A stretch of 64,000 bases of DNA from Pterois miles (GCA_947000775.1 CAMQGK010000634.1:18930501-18994500), one strand, 5' to 3'. Positions 25,801 to 35,350 are shown, numbered from the stretch's first letter. The notes: generated by a model not told the origin, from the sequence alone. Made by a program: numbers and translations.

Positions 25801-28800
25801 GAATTCATCCCAACAGTATTTCATCATGGATATTCTTGAGTACAACTTTGACTTCTCCCTTCAGAGTGAATACCAGAGGAATGTTTTGCCATGTGAAATT
25901 ATGAGTAGAGTGAGACAACTGAAAGACTGTGGAGATGCAGTCAAATTCTCAAAAGAGGTCTTTGAACTTCCTGGTTTCATGCCATCAATAAATATGACAA
26001 ATCAGAGCATGGATAGTGTCAAAGAGGAGTGCAATGATGTTCCTGTGTGTCCTCCTCATTCACAAGCTGAAACTAAAGATCAAATTTCACAGAAGAGTGT
26101 GGATCTTTATCCCTTCTGCAAGGAAATTGGTCTGAAGCTACATGTAAACCACAGTCGATCAAATAATAAACTGGACATCAAAAAACTGACCAATGGAGCA
26201 ATGATTGAAGTGACAAACTTTGCAGAAGAGTTGTGTGGAACATTTGAGCAGATTTATCTTGACATCCTCGGACACAACTTTGACCTTGATTTGCAAAGTG
26301 GAGATTCTGACCTAGCCAAAAGTTTTCTTGCACGAATTCCTGCTATAGTGGACCAAAAGAATCTATCAAATTGTGTAGGCACTGAAGGGAAATTAAAAGG
26401 CCCAAGAATGGTGAAACTGGATTGCCAGAAAAACTCAAACATAAGTGCATGTAGTGCTTGTTCTTCCCAGACTGAAATCATTCACCAAGATGTAAGCAGT
26501 TCCACTGGCATTGAATACCAAAATGAGGACAATTTAAAGCTATGGCAGTTGCGGGCCAATCATATTCAGCAAATTCTCTCAATACCTCACGAAGAACATT
26601 GCCCATTCTATTCGTACTCCAGATGCAAGAAATTAGGCATTGATTTCAATGTAGGATTTGGAGTAAAACAAAATTGTGATCCCAAATTACTCACCAATGG
26701 CGTCATGGTTGAACTGAACACTTTTGCCACAGCCCTGGTATCAGCCCAGAAGTTTTTCATCACAGAGATACTGGAGTGTAATTTTGATCTTGATTTAAAA
26801 GATGAGCTGTATCGCAGTGCCTTTGCACAGCAAACCATGGATAAAGTTAGAGCATTGAATGTGAAGAAAAAATACAGCAAACCTCGATTAAATAACACTT
26901 TTGAACTCCCTGACATGAGGTTCATACAAAAAAGTACTAGATATTGCCCCAAATGCTATCAAGAGAGAAATCATAAGCTTCGTCAGGATGAATCTGACCA
27001 TGGTCACATGCACCATCCTCATCCGCATACCATGACTGACGCAGTCTCTGCAGATGCGAACTGCACAGCACAAAAGTCAGCAACAAATCCGTCCTCTATC
27101 CTCTCAGCAGAAGAGGACACATTAATGGACAGCTACCCTCGCTGCAAGGAAATAGGCTTGAAGCTGTGTGTGGACAAAGACCAACAAAAACATAAGCTTG
27201 ACATGCATTTATTGACACGTGGGGTTATGAATGAAGTGATTAGTATTGCCAAAAAATTGTGTGGAACAAAACTTAAGATTATTAATGATGTCCTTGAACA
27301 CAACTTCAACATTGGCATAAAGGGGCAAAAAGTATCTCCCGCAGCACGGTTCCATAGAGGGACGATACAAAACAAAGCCAGCAAACTCGCCTGGCTCAAT
27401 GAAGTATTTGTTATACAACCGTATACTCACAGAGCACCTGAATGTGTATGTAAAGTGAAACGGGCAGCAACCATTCATCGAAGTGACTGGAAGGAAGCTA
27501 TCAAAAAAAGACAGCTGGCGCTGCGAACAAAGGAGGAAAAAGCCACACTGTCAAGTCACAATATCAATGTCAGGAAATCAAAGACCAATCCTCAAAGTAA
27601 AGGAAACTGCTTTGCCATTTTCGACGGGATAGGTTTGGGTCGAGACATGACATCAAATTCTGGAAAGAAAGAAGAACTGGATTTGAAGCTACTGACAACA
27701 GCTGCATGTGACATGGAACAAGAGGAAATGAGAGCAGAGAACTACTACACTTGTCCTCTAGGAGAGTCGGATTTAGACTCAGATGAAGTCACAGACTCAG
27801 AAGACGCTGGCAAACAAGAACAATTACAAAACCCAAAACATTGTTTTCTGAGCTCAGACTTCTCTGGAGAATCAGAACCAAGTTATCTGGATGTTTGTGC
27901 ACCTTTCCTCACCGCCACTGATGTCTCATCCAGTTTACCAACTGTAAGCTCAAATGTGAAGCCACCATTTGCAAGTCGACCAGATGAAAGAGGGCTTTGT
28001 GGAGGTAAAAAGCAAACACAGACTTCAGGAAATGCATCAAACGAATGTGACATGGACCAAGAGGAAATGAGAACAGAGAACAACATGTGGAAGTTGCGTG
28101 CTAACCGTGTGAACCAAATCCTCTCTGCATCAGATTTGGGTCCATTCAGCAGGTCCAAGATAAATGGCCTTGAATTCAATGTTGGATTTGGCCCAAAGCA
28201 AAACATCAGTGTTGACTCCTTGTCTAATTCTGTTTTGCTCAAAGTTGCTAAATTTGCCCTAGCAATGAATTCATCCCAACAGTATTTCATCATGGAGATT
28301 CTTGAGTACAACTTTGACTTCTCCCTTCAGAGTGAATACCAGAGGAATGTTTTGCCATGTGAAATTATGAGTAGAGTGAGACAACTGAAAGACTGTGAAG
28401 ATGCAGTCAAATTCTCAAAAGAGGTCTTTGAACTTCCTGGTTTCATGCCATCAATAAATATGACAAATCAGAGCATGGACAGTGTCAAAGAGGAGTGCAA
28501 TGATGTTCCTGTGTGTCTTCCTCATTCACAAGCTGAAACTAAAGATCAAATTTCACAGAAGAGTGTGGATCTTTATCCCTTCTGCAAGGAAATTGGTCTG
28601 AAGCTACATGTAAACCACAGTCGATCAAATAATAAACTGGACATCAAAAAACTGACCAATGGAGCAATGACTGAAGTGACAAACTTTGCAGAAGAGTTGT
28701 GTGGAACATTTGAGCAGATTTATCTTGACATCCTCGGACACAACTTTGACCTTGATTTGCAAAGTGGAGATTCTGACCTAGCCAAAAGTTTTCTTGCACG

Positions 28801-31800
28801 AATTCCTGCTATAGTGGACCAAAAGAATCTATCAAATTGTGTAGGCACTGAAGGGAAATTAAAAGGCCCAAGAATGGTGAAACTGGATTGCCAGAACAAC
28901 TCAAACATAAGTGCATGTAGTGCTTGTTCTTCCCAGACTGAAATCATTCACCAAGATGTAAGCAGTTCCACTGGCATTGAATACCAAAATGAGGACAATT
29001 TAAAGCTATGGCAGTTGCGGGCCAATCATATTCAGCAGATTCTCTCAATACCTCACGAAGAACATTGCCCATTCTATTCGTACTCCAGATGCAAGAAATT
29101 AGGCATTGATTTCAATGTAGGATTTGGAGAAAAACAAAATCGTGATCCCAAATTACTCACCAATGGCGTCATGGTTGAACTGAACACTTTTGCCACAGCC
29201 CTGATATCAGCCCAGAAGTTTTTCATCACAGAGATACTGGAGTGTAATTTTGATCTTGATTTAAAAGATGAGCTGTATCGCAGTGCCTTTGCACAGCAAA
29301 CCATGGATAAAGTTAGAGCATTGAATGTGAAGAAAAAATACAGCAAACCTCGATTGAATAACACTTTTGAACTCCCTGACATGAGGTTCATACAAAAAAG
29401 TACTAGATATTGCCCCAAATGCTATCAAGAGAGAAATCATAAGCTTCGTCAGGATGAATCTGACCATGGTCACATGCACCATCCTCATCCGCATACCATG
29501 ACTGACGCAGTCTCTGCAGATGCGAACTGCACAGCACAAAAGTCAGCAACAAATCCGTCCTCTATCCTCTCAGCAGAAGAGGACACTTTAATGGACAGCT
29601 ACCCTCGCTGCAAGGAAATAGGCTTGAAGCTGTGTGTGGACAAAGACCAACAAAAACATAAGCTTGACATGCATTTATTGACACGTGGGGTTATGAATGA
29701 AGTGATTAGTATTGCCAAAAAATTGTGTGGAACAAAACTTAAAATTATTAATGATGTCCTTGAACACAACTTCAACATTGGCATAAAGGGGCAAAAAGTA
29801 TCTCCCGCAGCACGGTTCCATAGAGGGACGATACAAAACAAAGCCAGCAAACTCGCCTGGCTCAATGAAGTATTTGTTTTACAACCGTATACTCACAGAG
29901 CACCTGAATGTGTATGTAAAGTGAAACGGGCAGCAACCATTCATCGAAGTGACTGGAAGGAAGCTATCAAAAAGACAGCTGGCGCTGCGAGCAAAGGAGG
30001 AAAAAGCCACACTGTCAAGTCACAATATCAATGTCAGGAAATCAAATACCAATCCTCAAAGTAAAGGAAACTGCTTTGCCATTTTCGATGGGATAGGTTT
30101 GGGTCGAGACATGACATCAAATTCTGGAAAGAAAGAAGAACTGGATTTGAAGCTACTGACAACAGCTGCATGTGACATGGAACAAGAGGAAATGAGAGCA
30201 GAGAACTACTACACTTGTCCTCTAGGAGAGTCGGATTTAGACTCAGATGAAGTCACAGACTCAGAAGATGCTGGCAAACAAGAACAATTACAAAACCCAA
30301 AACATTGTTTTCTGAGCTCAGACTTCTCTGGAGAATCAGAACCAAGTTATCTGGATGTTTGTGCACCTTTCCTCACCGCCACTGATGTCTCATCCAGTTT
30401 ACCAACTGTAAGCTCAAATGTGAAGCCACCATTTGCAAGTCAACCAGATGAAAGAGGGCTTTGTGGAGGTAAAAAGCAAACACAGACTTCAGGAAATGCA
30501 TCAAACGAATGTGACATGGACCAAGAGGAAATGAGAACAGAGAACAACATGTGGAAGTTGCGTGCTAACCGTGTGAACCAAATCCTCTCTGCATCAGATT
30601 TGGGTCCATTCAGCAGGTCCAAGATAAATGGCCTTGAATTCAATGTTGGATTTGGCCCAAAGCAAAACATCAGTGTGAACTCCTTGTCTAATTCTGCTTT
30701 GCTCAAGGTTGCTAAATTTGCCCTAGCAATGAATTCATCCCAACAGTATTTCATCATGGAGATTCTTGAGTACAACTTTGACTTCTCCCTTCAGAGTGAA
30801 TACCAGAGGAATGTTTTGCCATGTGAAATTATGAGTAGAGTGAGACAACTGAAAGACTGTGAAGATGCAGTCAAATTCTCAAAAGAGGTCTTTGAACTTC
30901 CTGGTTTCATGCCATCAATAAATATGACAAATCAGAGCATGGACAGTGTCAAAGGGGAGTGCAATGATGTTCCTGTGTGTCCTCCTCATTCACAAGCTGA
31001 AACTAAAGATCATATTTCACAGAGTGTGGATCTTTATCCCTTCTGCAAGGAAATTGGTCTGAAGCTACATGTAAACCACAGTCGACCAAGTAAGAAACTG
31101 GACATCAACACACTGACCAACGGAGCAATGACTGAAGTGACAAACTTTGCAGAAGAGTTGTGTGGAACATTTGAGCAGATTTGTCTTGACATCCTCGGAC
31201 ACAACTTGGATCTTGATTTACAAAGTGGAGATTCTGACCTTGCCAAAAGTATTGTTGCACGAATCCCTGCTGCAATGGAGCAAAAGAATCTGAAAACCTG
31301 TGTAAAAGCCCACACGAAATTTAAGGGCCTGAGAAAAGATTGCCCAACAAAGGGGGAACTGGATTGCATGAACAACCCAAATTTGGATTCATGTAGTTCT
31401 GGTTCTTCCCAGGCTACAGTCATAGCCCAAGATGTAAGCAATTCCCCTGACATTGAACACCAAAATGAGCTTGATTTAAAGCTGTGGAAATTGCGGGCCA
31501 GTTGTATTCAGCAAATCCTCTCAACACCTCATGAAGAACATTGCCCACTTTACTCCTACACAAGATGCAAGAAATTAGGCATTGACTTCAATGTAGGATC
31601 TGGATTAAAACAAAATCTTGATCCCAAATTACTGACCAATGGCCTCATGGTTGAACTGAACGTTTTAGCCACAGCCCTGCTATCAGCCCAAAAGTATTTC
31701 ATCACAGAGATACTGGAATATAATTTTCATCTTCATTTCAACAGTGAGCTGCATCGCAATGCCTTTGTACAGCAAACCATGGATAAAGTTAAAACACAGG

Positions 31801-33193
31801 TTGTGCCCCAAAGAAACAGACAATTTCGAATGAGAATGCCATTTGAACTCCTTGACCCCAGCTACATACAAGATGCTACTCATGAGAGAAATACATATTG
31901 CCCCAAATGCTATCAAGACAGAAATCATAAGCTTCCTCAGGATAAATCTGACCCTGGTCACATGCACCATCCTCGTCCACATACCATGACTGATGCAGTC
32001 TCTGCAGACACAAACTGCACAGCACAAAAGCCACCAAGGGATCTGTCCTCTACCTTCTCAACAGTAGAGAAGAAGATAATGGACAGCTACCCACTTTGCA
32101 AGAAAATAGGCTTAAACCTGTGTGTGGACAAAGACCAACCGAAAGATAAGCTTGACAAACATGTATTGACACGTGGGATTATGAATGAAGTGGTTAGATT
32201 TGCCAAAAGACTGTGTTTTACAAAAAGTAAGATCATTCACACAGTCCTAGAACACAACTTCAACATTGGGAAGCAGTGGCGAGACGTAGATATTGCACAG
32301 CTGTTCTGCAAAGCGACGCTACTAAACGATGGCAAGCTGGCCTGGTGCAATGAGGTTTTTGAGTTTGAGGTTTTTCAGCGAGTTTCTCACAGACCACCTG
32401 GACATGTCGGTAAACTGAAACAGGCAGCTGTCATGCATAGAAGTGAAAGGAAAGAAACTGTCAAAAAGAGACAGCTGGCACTGCAAACAAAGGAGGAAAG
32501 AGCCACACTGTCAAGTCACAATACAAGTGTCAAAAAAAATTCAAAGACAAATCCTCAGGGTAAAATACTGAAAAACTGTTATCCCATTTGCACAGAGATA
32601 GGTTTGGATCTAGATGTGACAGCAAAATCAAGACAGAAAAAAAAAAACTGGACGTGAAGCTCTTGTCAAAAGCTGTAGTGTTTGAGATACATAAATTTGC
32701 AACCAAGAAGACAGGATGCTACTTGCCACACACTGTGTTTGATATCCTTGACTATAACTTTGATCTTAGTTCACAACATCACAGGCGGTGGGAATTTTCC
32801 ATGGCTACTACATTCAAAATCCAGAGCATGGTCAAAAATTATTCTTGCCATCGACCCCAATTAGACAAGATCTTCAAATTGCCATTTGTGTTTGATCGTA
32901 AGGATTCACAAAGCTTTGAAGGGAAGAGAAAACGTAAGAAACATAGCAAGCATTCCAGAGAAGAACCAGACAAGAACACGAGCAAGGGTCATTTTGTGCG
33001 CCAAGTGAGATACTATTCAGATGACAATTGCGTACATTTTCTTGATGGTGTCAAAACTAACGAGGAAATTTGGTCTCATGATGAAGACATAAAGTTCCCA
33101 ACAGATCCTGAGATGATGGTGCAGACGAATTGTAATGTACTGCATGTAGGTTGTGGCAGTCCTCAAAGAGGAAGAGTACGATCCACACTTTAG
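18752..33193 (+). CDS. Giant intronless repeat-module protein, unrecognised family, reading frame broken at four A-runs
   Basis: I do not recognise this gene. A roughly 100-residue module recurs: header LWxLRAN, then CKxIGLxLxV, KLDxxxLTxGxM, a helix ending FA, then ILExNFDL and finally FELP. Two modules open the protein (18752-19700). Blocks of types A-B-C-D, with a full E in the first and last block, fill the rest: about 24 full modules and three truncated ones. Linkers are acidic (SDLDSD, DMDQEEM) with a conserved SSLPTVSSNVKPPFAS. The frame shifts at 19834-19842, 25038-25043, 29969-29973 and 32637-32647, all A homopolymers. Relative to module alignment the shifts are +1, -1, -2 and +2, summing to zero, so 14,442 nt equals 4,814 codons. 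The C-terminus has a basic, nuclear-signal-like patch (KRKRKKHSK). It could be an intact gene with base-call errors in A-runs, a slippage-prone gene, or a recent pseudogene. No membrane segment or signal peptide is evident. Confidence 0.8.
19843..25166 (+). CDS. Second block of the repeat-module gene (units 1 and 2)
   Basis: The frame is open across about 1,775 codons. It carries unit 1 with five modules (A, B, C, D and a complete E) and unit 2 with four (A-D). Between C and D each unit has a CPKCYQ pair of cysteines followed by a histidine-rich patch (HGHMHHPHPH in unit 2). The block ends after unit 2's D tail, where AAGCTATC is followed by six A rather than the seven of unit 3. The shifted frame then stops at 25166, while homology to unit 3 continues in the other frame without interruption. 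Confidence 0.8.
20220..23150 (+). repeat. Tandem unit 1 (2,931 bp, ancestral type with complete E module)
   Basis: Measured from one MWKLRAN header to the next, this unit is 2,931 bp, i.e. 977 codons. It is more diverged from units 2-4 than they are from each other. It carries a full E module (about 22225-22560) and a longer acidic linker. The excess over the normal-frame 2,469-bp length of unit 2 is 462 bp (154 codons), matching the piece of E plus linker missing from the later units. Confidence 0.85.
23151..25618 (+). repeat. Tandem unit 2 (2,468 bp)
   Basis: The A module is diverged (RVKQILSEGLEF), but from about 23500 onward, modules B, C and D are nearly identical to unit 3. Similarity therefore changes abruptly inside the unit. 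It is one base short of a multiple of three because of the six-A run at 25038. Confidence 0.85.
25169..30064 (+). CDS. Third block of the repeat-module gene (units 3 and 4, nearly identical)
   Basis: This block continues directly after the stop of the previous one. It opens with the truncated E remnant (GRDMTSNSGKKEELDLKLL), then units 3 and 4, each 822 codons and nearly identical at the DNA level. Unit 3's D tail has the intact seven-A run (27503-27509) and reads KKRQLALRTKEEKATLSSHN, which shows what the normal frame is. Unit 4 has only five A at the same place (29969-29973), so the frame shifts and ends at 30064. There is no sign of a new promoter or start codon at the block's beginning; it is best read as part of the same gene. 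Confidence 0.8.
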   Translation: MGRDMTSNSGKKEELDLKLLTTAACDMEQEEMRAENYYTCPLGESDLDSDEVTDSEDAGKQEQLQNPKHCFLSSDFSGESEPSYLDVCAPFLTATDVSSSLPTVSSNVKPPFASRPDERGLCGGKKQTQTSGNASNECDMDQEEMRTENNMWKLRANRVNQILSASDLGPFSRSKINGLEFNVGFGPKQNISVNSLSNSALLKVAKFALAMNSSQQYFIMDILEYNFDFSLQSEYQRNVLPCEIMSRVRQLKDCGDAVKFSKEVFELPGFMPSINMTNQSMDSVKEECNDVPVCPPHSQAETKDQISQKSVDLYPFCKEIGLKLHVNHSRSNNKLDIKKLTNGAMIEVTNFAEELCGTFEQIYLDILGHNFDLDLQSGDSDLAKSFLARIPAIVDQKNLSNCVGTEGKLKGPRMVKLDCQKNSNISACSACSSQTEIIHQDVSSSTGIEYQNEDNLKLWQLRANHIQQILSIPHEEHCPFYSYSRCKKLGIDFNVGFGVKQNCDPKLLTNGVMVELNTFATALVSAQKFFITEILECNFDLDLKDELYRSAFAQQTMDKVRALNVKKKYSKPRLNNTFELPDMRFIQKSTRYCPKCYQERNHKLRQDESDHGHMHHPHPHTMTDAVSADANCTAQKSATNPSSILSAEEDTLMDSYPRCKEIGLKLCVDKDQQKHKLDMHLLTRGVMNEVISIAKKLCGTKLKIINDVLEHNFNIGIKGQKVSPAARFHRGTIQNKASKLAWLNEVFVIQPYTHRAPECVCKVKRAATIHRSDWKEAIKKRQLALRTKEEKATLSSHNINVRKSKTNPQSKGNCFAIFDGIGLGRDMTSNSGKKEELDLKLLTTAACDMEQEEMRAENYYTCPLGESDLDSDEVTDSEDAGKQEQLQNPKHCFLSSDFSGESEPSYLDVCAPFLTATDVSSSLPTVSSNVKPPFASRPDERGLCGGKKQTQTSGNASNECDMDQEEMRTENNMWKLRANRVNQILSASDLGPFSRSKINGLEFNVGFGPKQNISVDSLSNSVLLKVAKFALAMNSSQQYFIMEILEYNFDFSLQSEYQRNVLPCEIMSRVRQLKDCEDAVKFSKEVFELPGFMPSINMTNQSMDSVKEECNDVPVCLPHSQAETKDQISQKSVDLYPFCKEIGLKLHVNHSRSNNKLDIKKLTNGAMTEVTNFAEELCGTFEQIYLDILGHNFDLDLQSGDSDLAKSFLARIPAIVDQKNLSNCVGTEGKLKGPRMVKLDCQNNSNISACSACSSQTEIIHQDVSSSTGIEYQNEDNLKLWQLRANHIQQILSIPHEEHCPFYSYSRCKKLGIDFNVGFGEKQNRDPKLLTNGVMVELNTFATALISAQKFFITEILECNFDLDLKDELYRSAFAQQTMDKVRALNVKKKYSKPRLNNTFELPDMRFIQKSTRYCPKCYQERNHKLRQDESDHGHMHHPHPHTMTDAVSADANCTAQKSATNPSSILSAEEDTLMDSYPRCKEIGLKLCVDKDQQKHKLDMHLLTRGVMNEVISIAKKLCGTKLKIINDVLEHNFNIGIKGQKVSPAARFHRGTIQNKASKLAWLNEVFVLQPYTHRAPECVCKVKRAATIHRSDWKEAIKKTAGAASKGGKSHTVKSQYQCQEIKYQSSK
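25619..28084 (+). repeat. Tandem unit 3 (2,466 bp, frame intact)
   Basis: It is exactly 822 codons and the only amplified unit with its frame uninterrupted. It differs from unit 4 by scattered single bases, for example NSLSNSALLK against DSLSNSVLLK in module A. Its truncated E remnant at the 3' end joins LDLKLLTTAA to CDMEQEEM, the linker that follows a full E in unit 1. Confidence 0.9.
28085..30548 (+). repeat. Tandem unit 4 (2,464 bp)
   Basis: It is nearly identical to unit 3 over its whole length but two bases shorter, owing to five A at 29969-29973. Substitutions such as GVKQNCD to GEKQNRD in module C show it is a separate copy and not an exact assembly duplicate. Confidence 0.9.
29974..32657 (+). 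CDS. Fourth block of the repeat-module gene (unit 5)
   Basis: The normal frame resumes from the shortened A-run of unit 4 and carries the acidic linker, then modules A-D of unit 5. The linker and A module are almost identical to those of units 3 and 4. B, C and D are more diverged and nearer to unit 1 (LYSYTRCKKLGIDFNV, YNFHLHFN). It enters the final E module (NCYPICTEIGLDLDV) and breaks at an eleven-A run, ending in KKKNWT at 32657. Confidence 0.8.
30549..33193 (+). repeat. Tandem unit 5 (terminal, hybrid)
   Basis: The first about 470 bp match units 3 and 4 almost exactly. After about 31015 the sequence switches to a diverged type closer to unit 1, ending with a complete E module. The hybrid structure is what unequal crossing-over at the edge of an array produces. 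Confidence 0.85.
32648..33193 (+). CDS. C-terminal block of the repeat-module gene (E module and basic tail)
   Basis: Reading resumes after the A-run at 32637-32647 with LDVKLLSKAVVFEIHKFA, then FDILDYNFDLSSQHHRR and FKLPFVF, completing the last E module. A lysine/arginine-rich patch (GKRKRKKHSKHSREE) resembles a nuclear localisation signal. The frame ends at a TAG (33191-33193). A protein-like frame also lies just downstream (33150-33380) interrupted by one TAA, so the true end may differ. Confidence 0.7.
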   Translation: MDVKLLSKAVVFEIHKFATKKTGCYLPHTVFDILDYNFDLSSQHHRRWEFSMATTFKIQSMVKNYSCHRPQLDKIFKLPFVFDRKDSQSFEGKRKRKKHSKHSREEPDKNTSKGHFVRQVRYYSDDNCVHFLDGVKTNEEIWSHDEDIKFPTDPEMMVQTNCNVLHVGCGSPQRGRVRSTL

Positions 33194-34539
33194 CAATATG
33201 ACAGCAGAACAGGACAATGAGGAAAAATAACATCCACATTATGATGTCCAAACAGACTCAAACACAGAGGACGTCAAGCATTTCGTCCCAGATGAACCTA
33301 CAGGACCCCTTGGATATACTTTATGCCTGAACTCTGAGAGAAAACAGAATCCGTTAATCAGTTATTTCAAGAATTTGTAAAAAAGTGAGAATCTTTTGAT
33401 GCTGAACTTGATGCAGATTGTGGTCATTTACGACATTCTGGTGTGTTTTTAAAAGTGCTTTTTTTGTACTCATTACTTTTCCACTAGTGCATCTCTGATC
33501 TCATACCTTCATAGTCATTTATTTCTATTTTGTTTATTTTTCAAAAGGAAGAAAAAAATATTTCTTACTTAGAATGACAATGAAAAGATTTGAAACTGTT
33601 CATTTCTTGAAGCTGGGATGTAAATTTGTAAAGATGAGTATGTCAGTACTTTGGTCATAATTTTGTATAGAGAAACACTACAGAAAGGAAATTGACATGG
33701 ATCTTTTGTATTAGTATGTTGCTCATTGCTGTTGTAGCACATTATATAAAAACATGAAGTCATCCCGTGTCCTTGTGGGTGTTCTTTTCAAATACTGTGA
33801 ACTTGTACCTCATAGGATAGACTTGTGACTTATGATTATTTGCTTTGAGTAGTGCAGAAAAGTCTCTGATTTTTTTCTTATTTGCTCATATCTGCTTTAA
33901 CAAAATCTATCACAAACTGGCTGATCTCCAATTGTCATATATCGTCAACCAACACAAGTATCAGGGTCAGTGAGGTTATGACTTTAACTTTAGTTGTGAT
34001 ACCCTAAGTGGGCTGTTGGTGGTGCTCCACACCAACGGCTTTCTTCCTTTGGGGGCAGCGAAGATCCTTCAGACTCTGCAAAGCTCATAAACCAGGGAGA
34101 TGCAATTAACTACAGATAACTGCATCTCAGAGGGATTCACACATCACATAAAAAGGAAATGATGCAAGGTTGGCTCAACAAAATGACATGGTTAACCCCC
34201 AAATTAATTCCTGTTAAGTGTTGACCAATTTGTTGCTGCGTTAAAAAGTTTTACACTTGAAATGTAATTCCTGTTAATTTTGAAGATATTTTTGCCAAGT
34301 GTACAATTTATTATTTTAATAATAAATAAGGATTCACTAAATTTTTGTTACGTTATCTATGTATTTATGTGTTACATTTTCTTTTACAAAGTTAGGAAAG
34401 TGATGTTGAAGTCAAGCCTGATGTTTCCTTACACATAAAAGAATCTCAGTCTCTTCCATGCAGCGAGGCGTACAGCTTATATCTGAACAGTACTTGGTAT
34501 GGGCCGATAACCAAAGCCCAAGAATCGGTATTGGGAGTG
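33194..34539. other. 3' flank of the repeat-module gene
   Basis: Positions 33231-33377 form a protein-like open stretch of 49 codons in a frame different from the gene's last block (see findings). The rest is AT-rich with no recognised gene. AATAAA at about 34321 is the first clear polyadenylation hexamer downstream. Confidence 0.4.
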
Positions 34540-34920
34540 AAAAAGTTGGATCGGTGCTAATGTTTTCAGAAATATCCTGTAGTTACTGTTTAGCTGTAAA
34601 ATGAGAAAGTTTGTGACTTGAATATTAATTCAAATCAGCTCTGCCTAGTTTGACCGTTTGATCACAGTTTGCCAGTGAAGGACAGCTGCCTCTGTTGAAT
34701 GAACAGCCAATAAGAATGCTCTCTGTCTCTCTGAAATGACCTGTGATTGGTCAGTCTCCCGTCATGCACTAGATTTTTTAAAGCCTGAAAACAGTCAAGA
34801 GGAGGTGCAGAAGTCTAGTTTTCTCTCATGACACTGGAATTACAATATGCGGAAAGGTTATTATGGATTTCCTGCACAATGATGTAAAAAAGATCCTGCC
34901 TACTGCAGGTTCAACTAGAC
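34540..34920. repeat. Foldback/TIR element, copy 2 (half element)
   Basis: It shares GTAGTTACTGTTTAGCTGTAA and TGCCTAGTTTGACCGTTTGAT with the other copies. It ends in TGCCTACTGCAGGTT, the reverse complement of the family's left terminus AACCTGCAGTAGGCA. Only about half of the 760-850-bp element is present. Confidence 0.65.
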
Positions 34921-34994
34921 TGGTGCCATATAAACATTTAACATCAGTCACATTCACTGTTTGTTAATGTCCCCAACCCTCAACATCAAATATT

Positions 34995-35350
34995 CATGGA
35001 AAATTAACGGGGGGCGGCATCCAGCCATCCATCCTGATCAGCCGATCCCAGCTGGCATTGGGCGAAGGCGGGGTTCACCCTGGACAGGTCACCAGTCCAT
35101 CGCAGGGCACATAGAGACAGACAACATAGAGACAGACAACCATTCATGCTCACATTCACACCTACGGGCAATTGAGAGTCATCAATTAACCTAAACAGCA
35201 TGTTTTTGGACTGTGGGAGGAAGCCGGAGTACCCGGAGAAAACCCACACTTAAACAGGGAGAACATGCAAACTCCACACAGAAGAGTCCCAAGCCGGAAT
35301 CGAACCTGCGACCCTCTTGCTGTGAGGCAACAGCGCTGCAGCCCGGGGGC
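34995..35350. repeat. Abundant vertebrate/fish interspersed repeat (GTTTTTGGACTGTGGGAGG type)
   Basis: The order CATCCTGATCAGCCGATCCC, CCCTGGACAGGTCACCAGTC, CATGTTTTTGGACTGTGGGA, GGAGAAAACCCAC and GAATCGAACCTGCGACCCTC belongs to one of the commonest interspersed repeats of teleosts. It carries the typical AGCCGGAATCGAACC-like box. I do not assign a class name. No gene is implied by the short open frames inside it. Confidence 0.7.

Noticed and set aside
19824..30064. Reading the blocks of the large repeat-module region as several separate genes
   Set aside because: Blocks begin and end at homopolymer shifts with no intervening promoter, stop-to-start spacing or start codon, and module homology runs unbroken across each junction.
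20147..30775. Many minus-strand open frames of 60-157 codons across the repeat-module gene
   Set aside because: They recur at the same offset in each tandem unit and mirror the plus-strand modules, so they are shadows of the coding strand.
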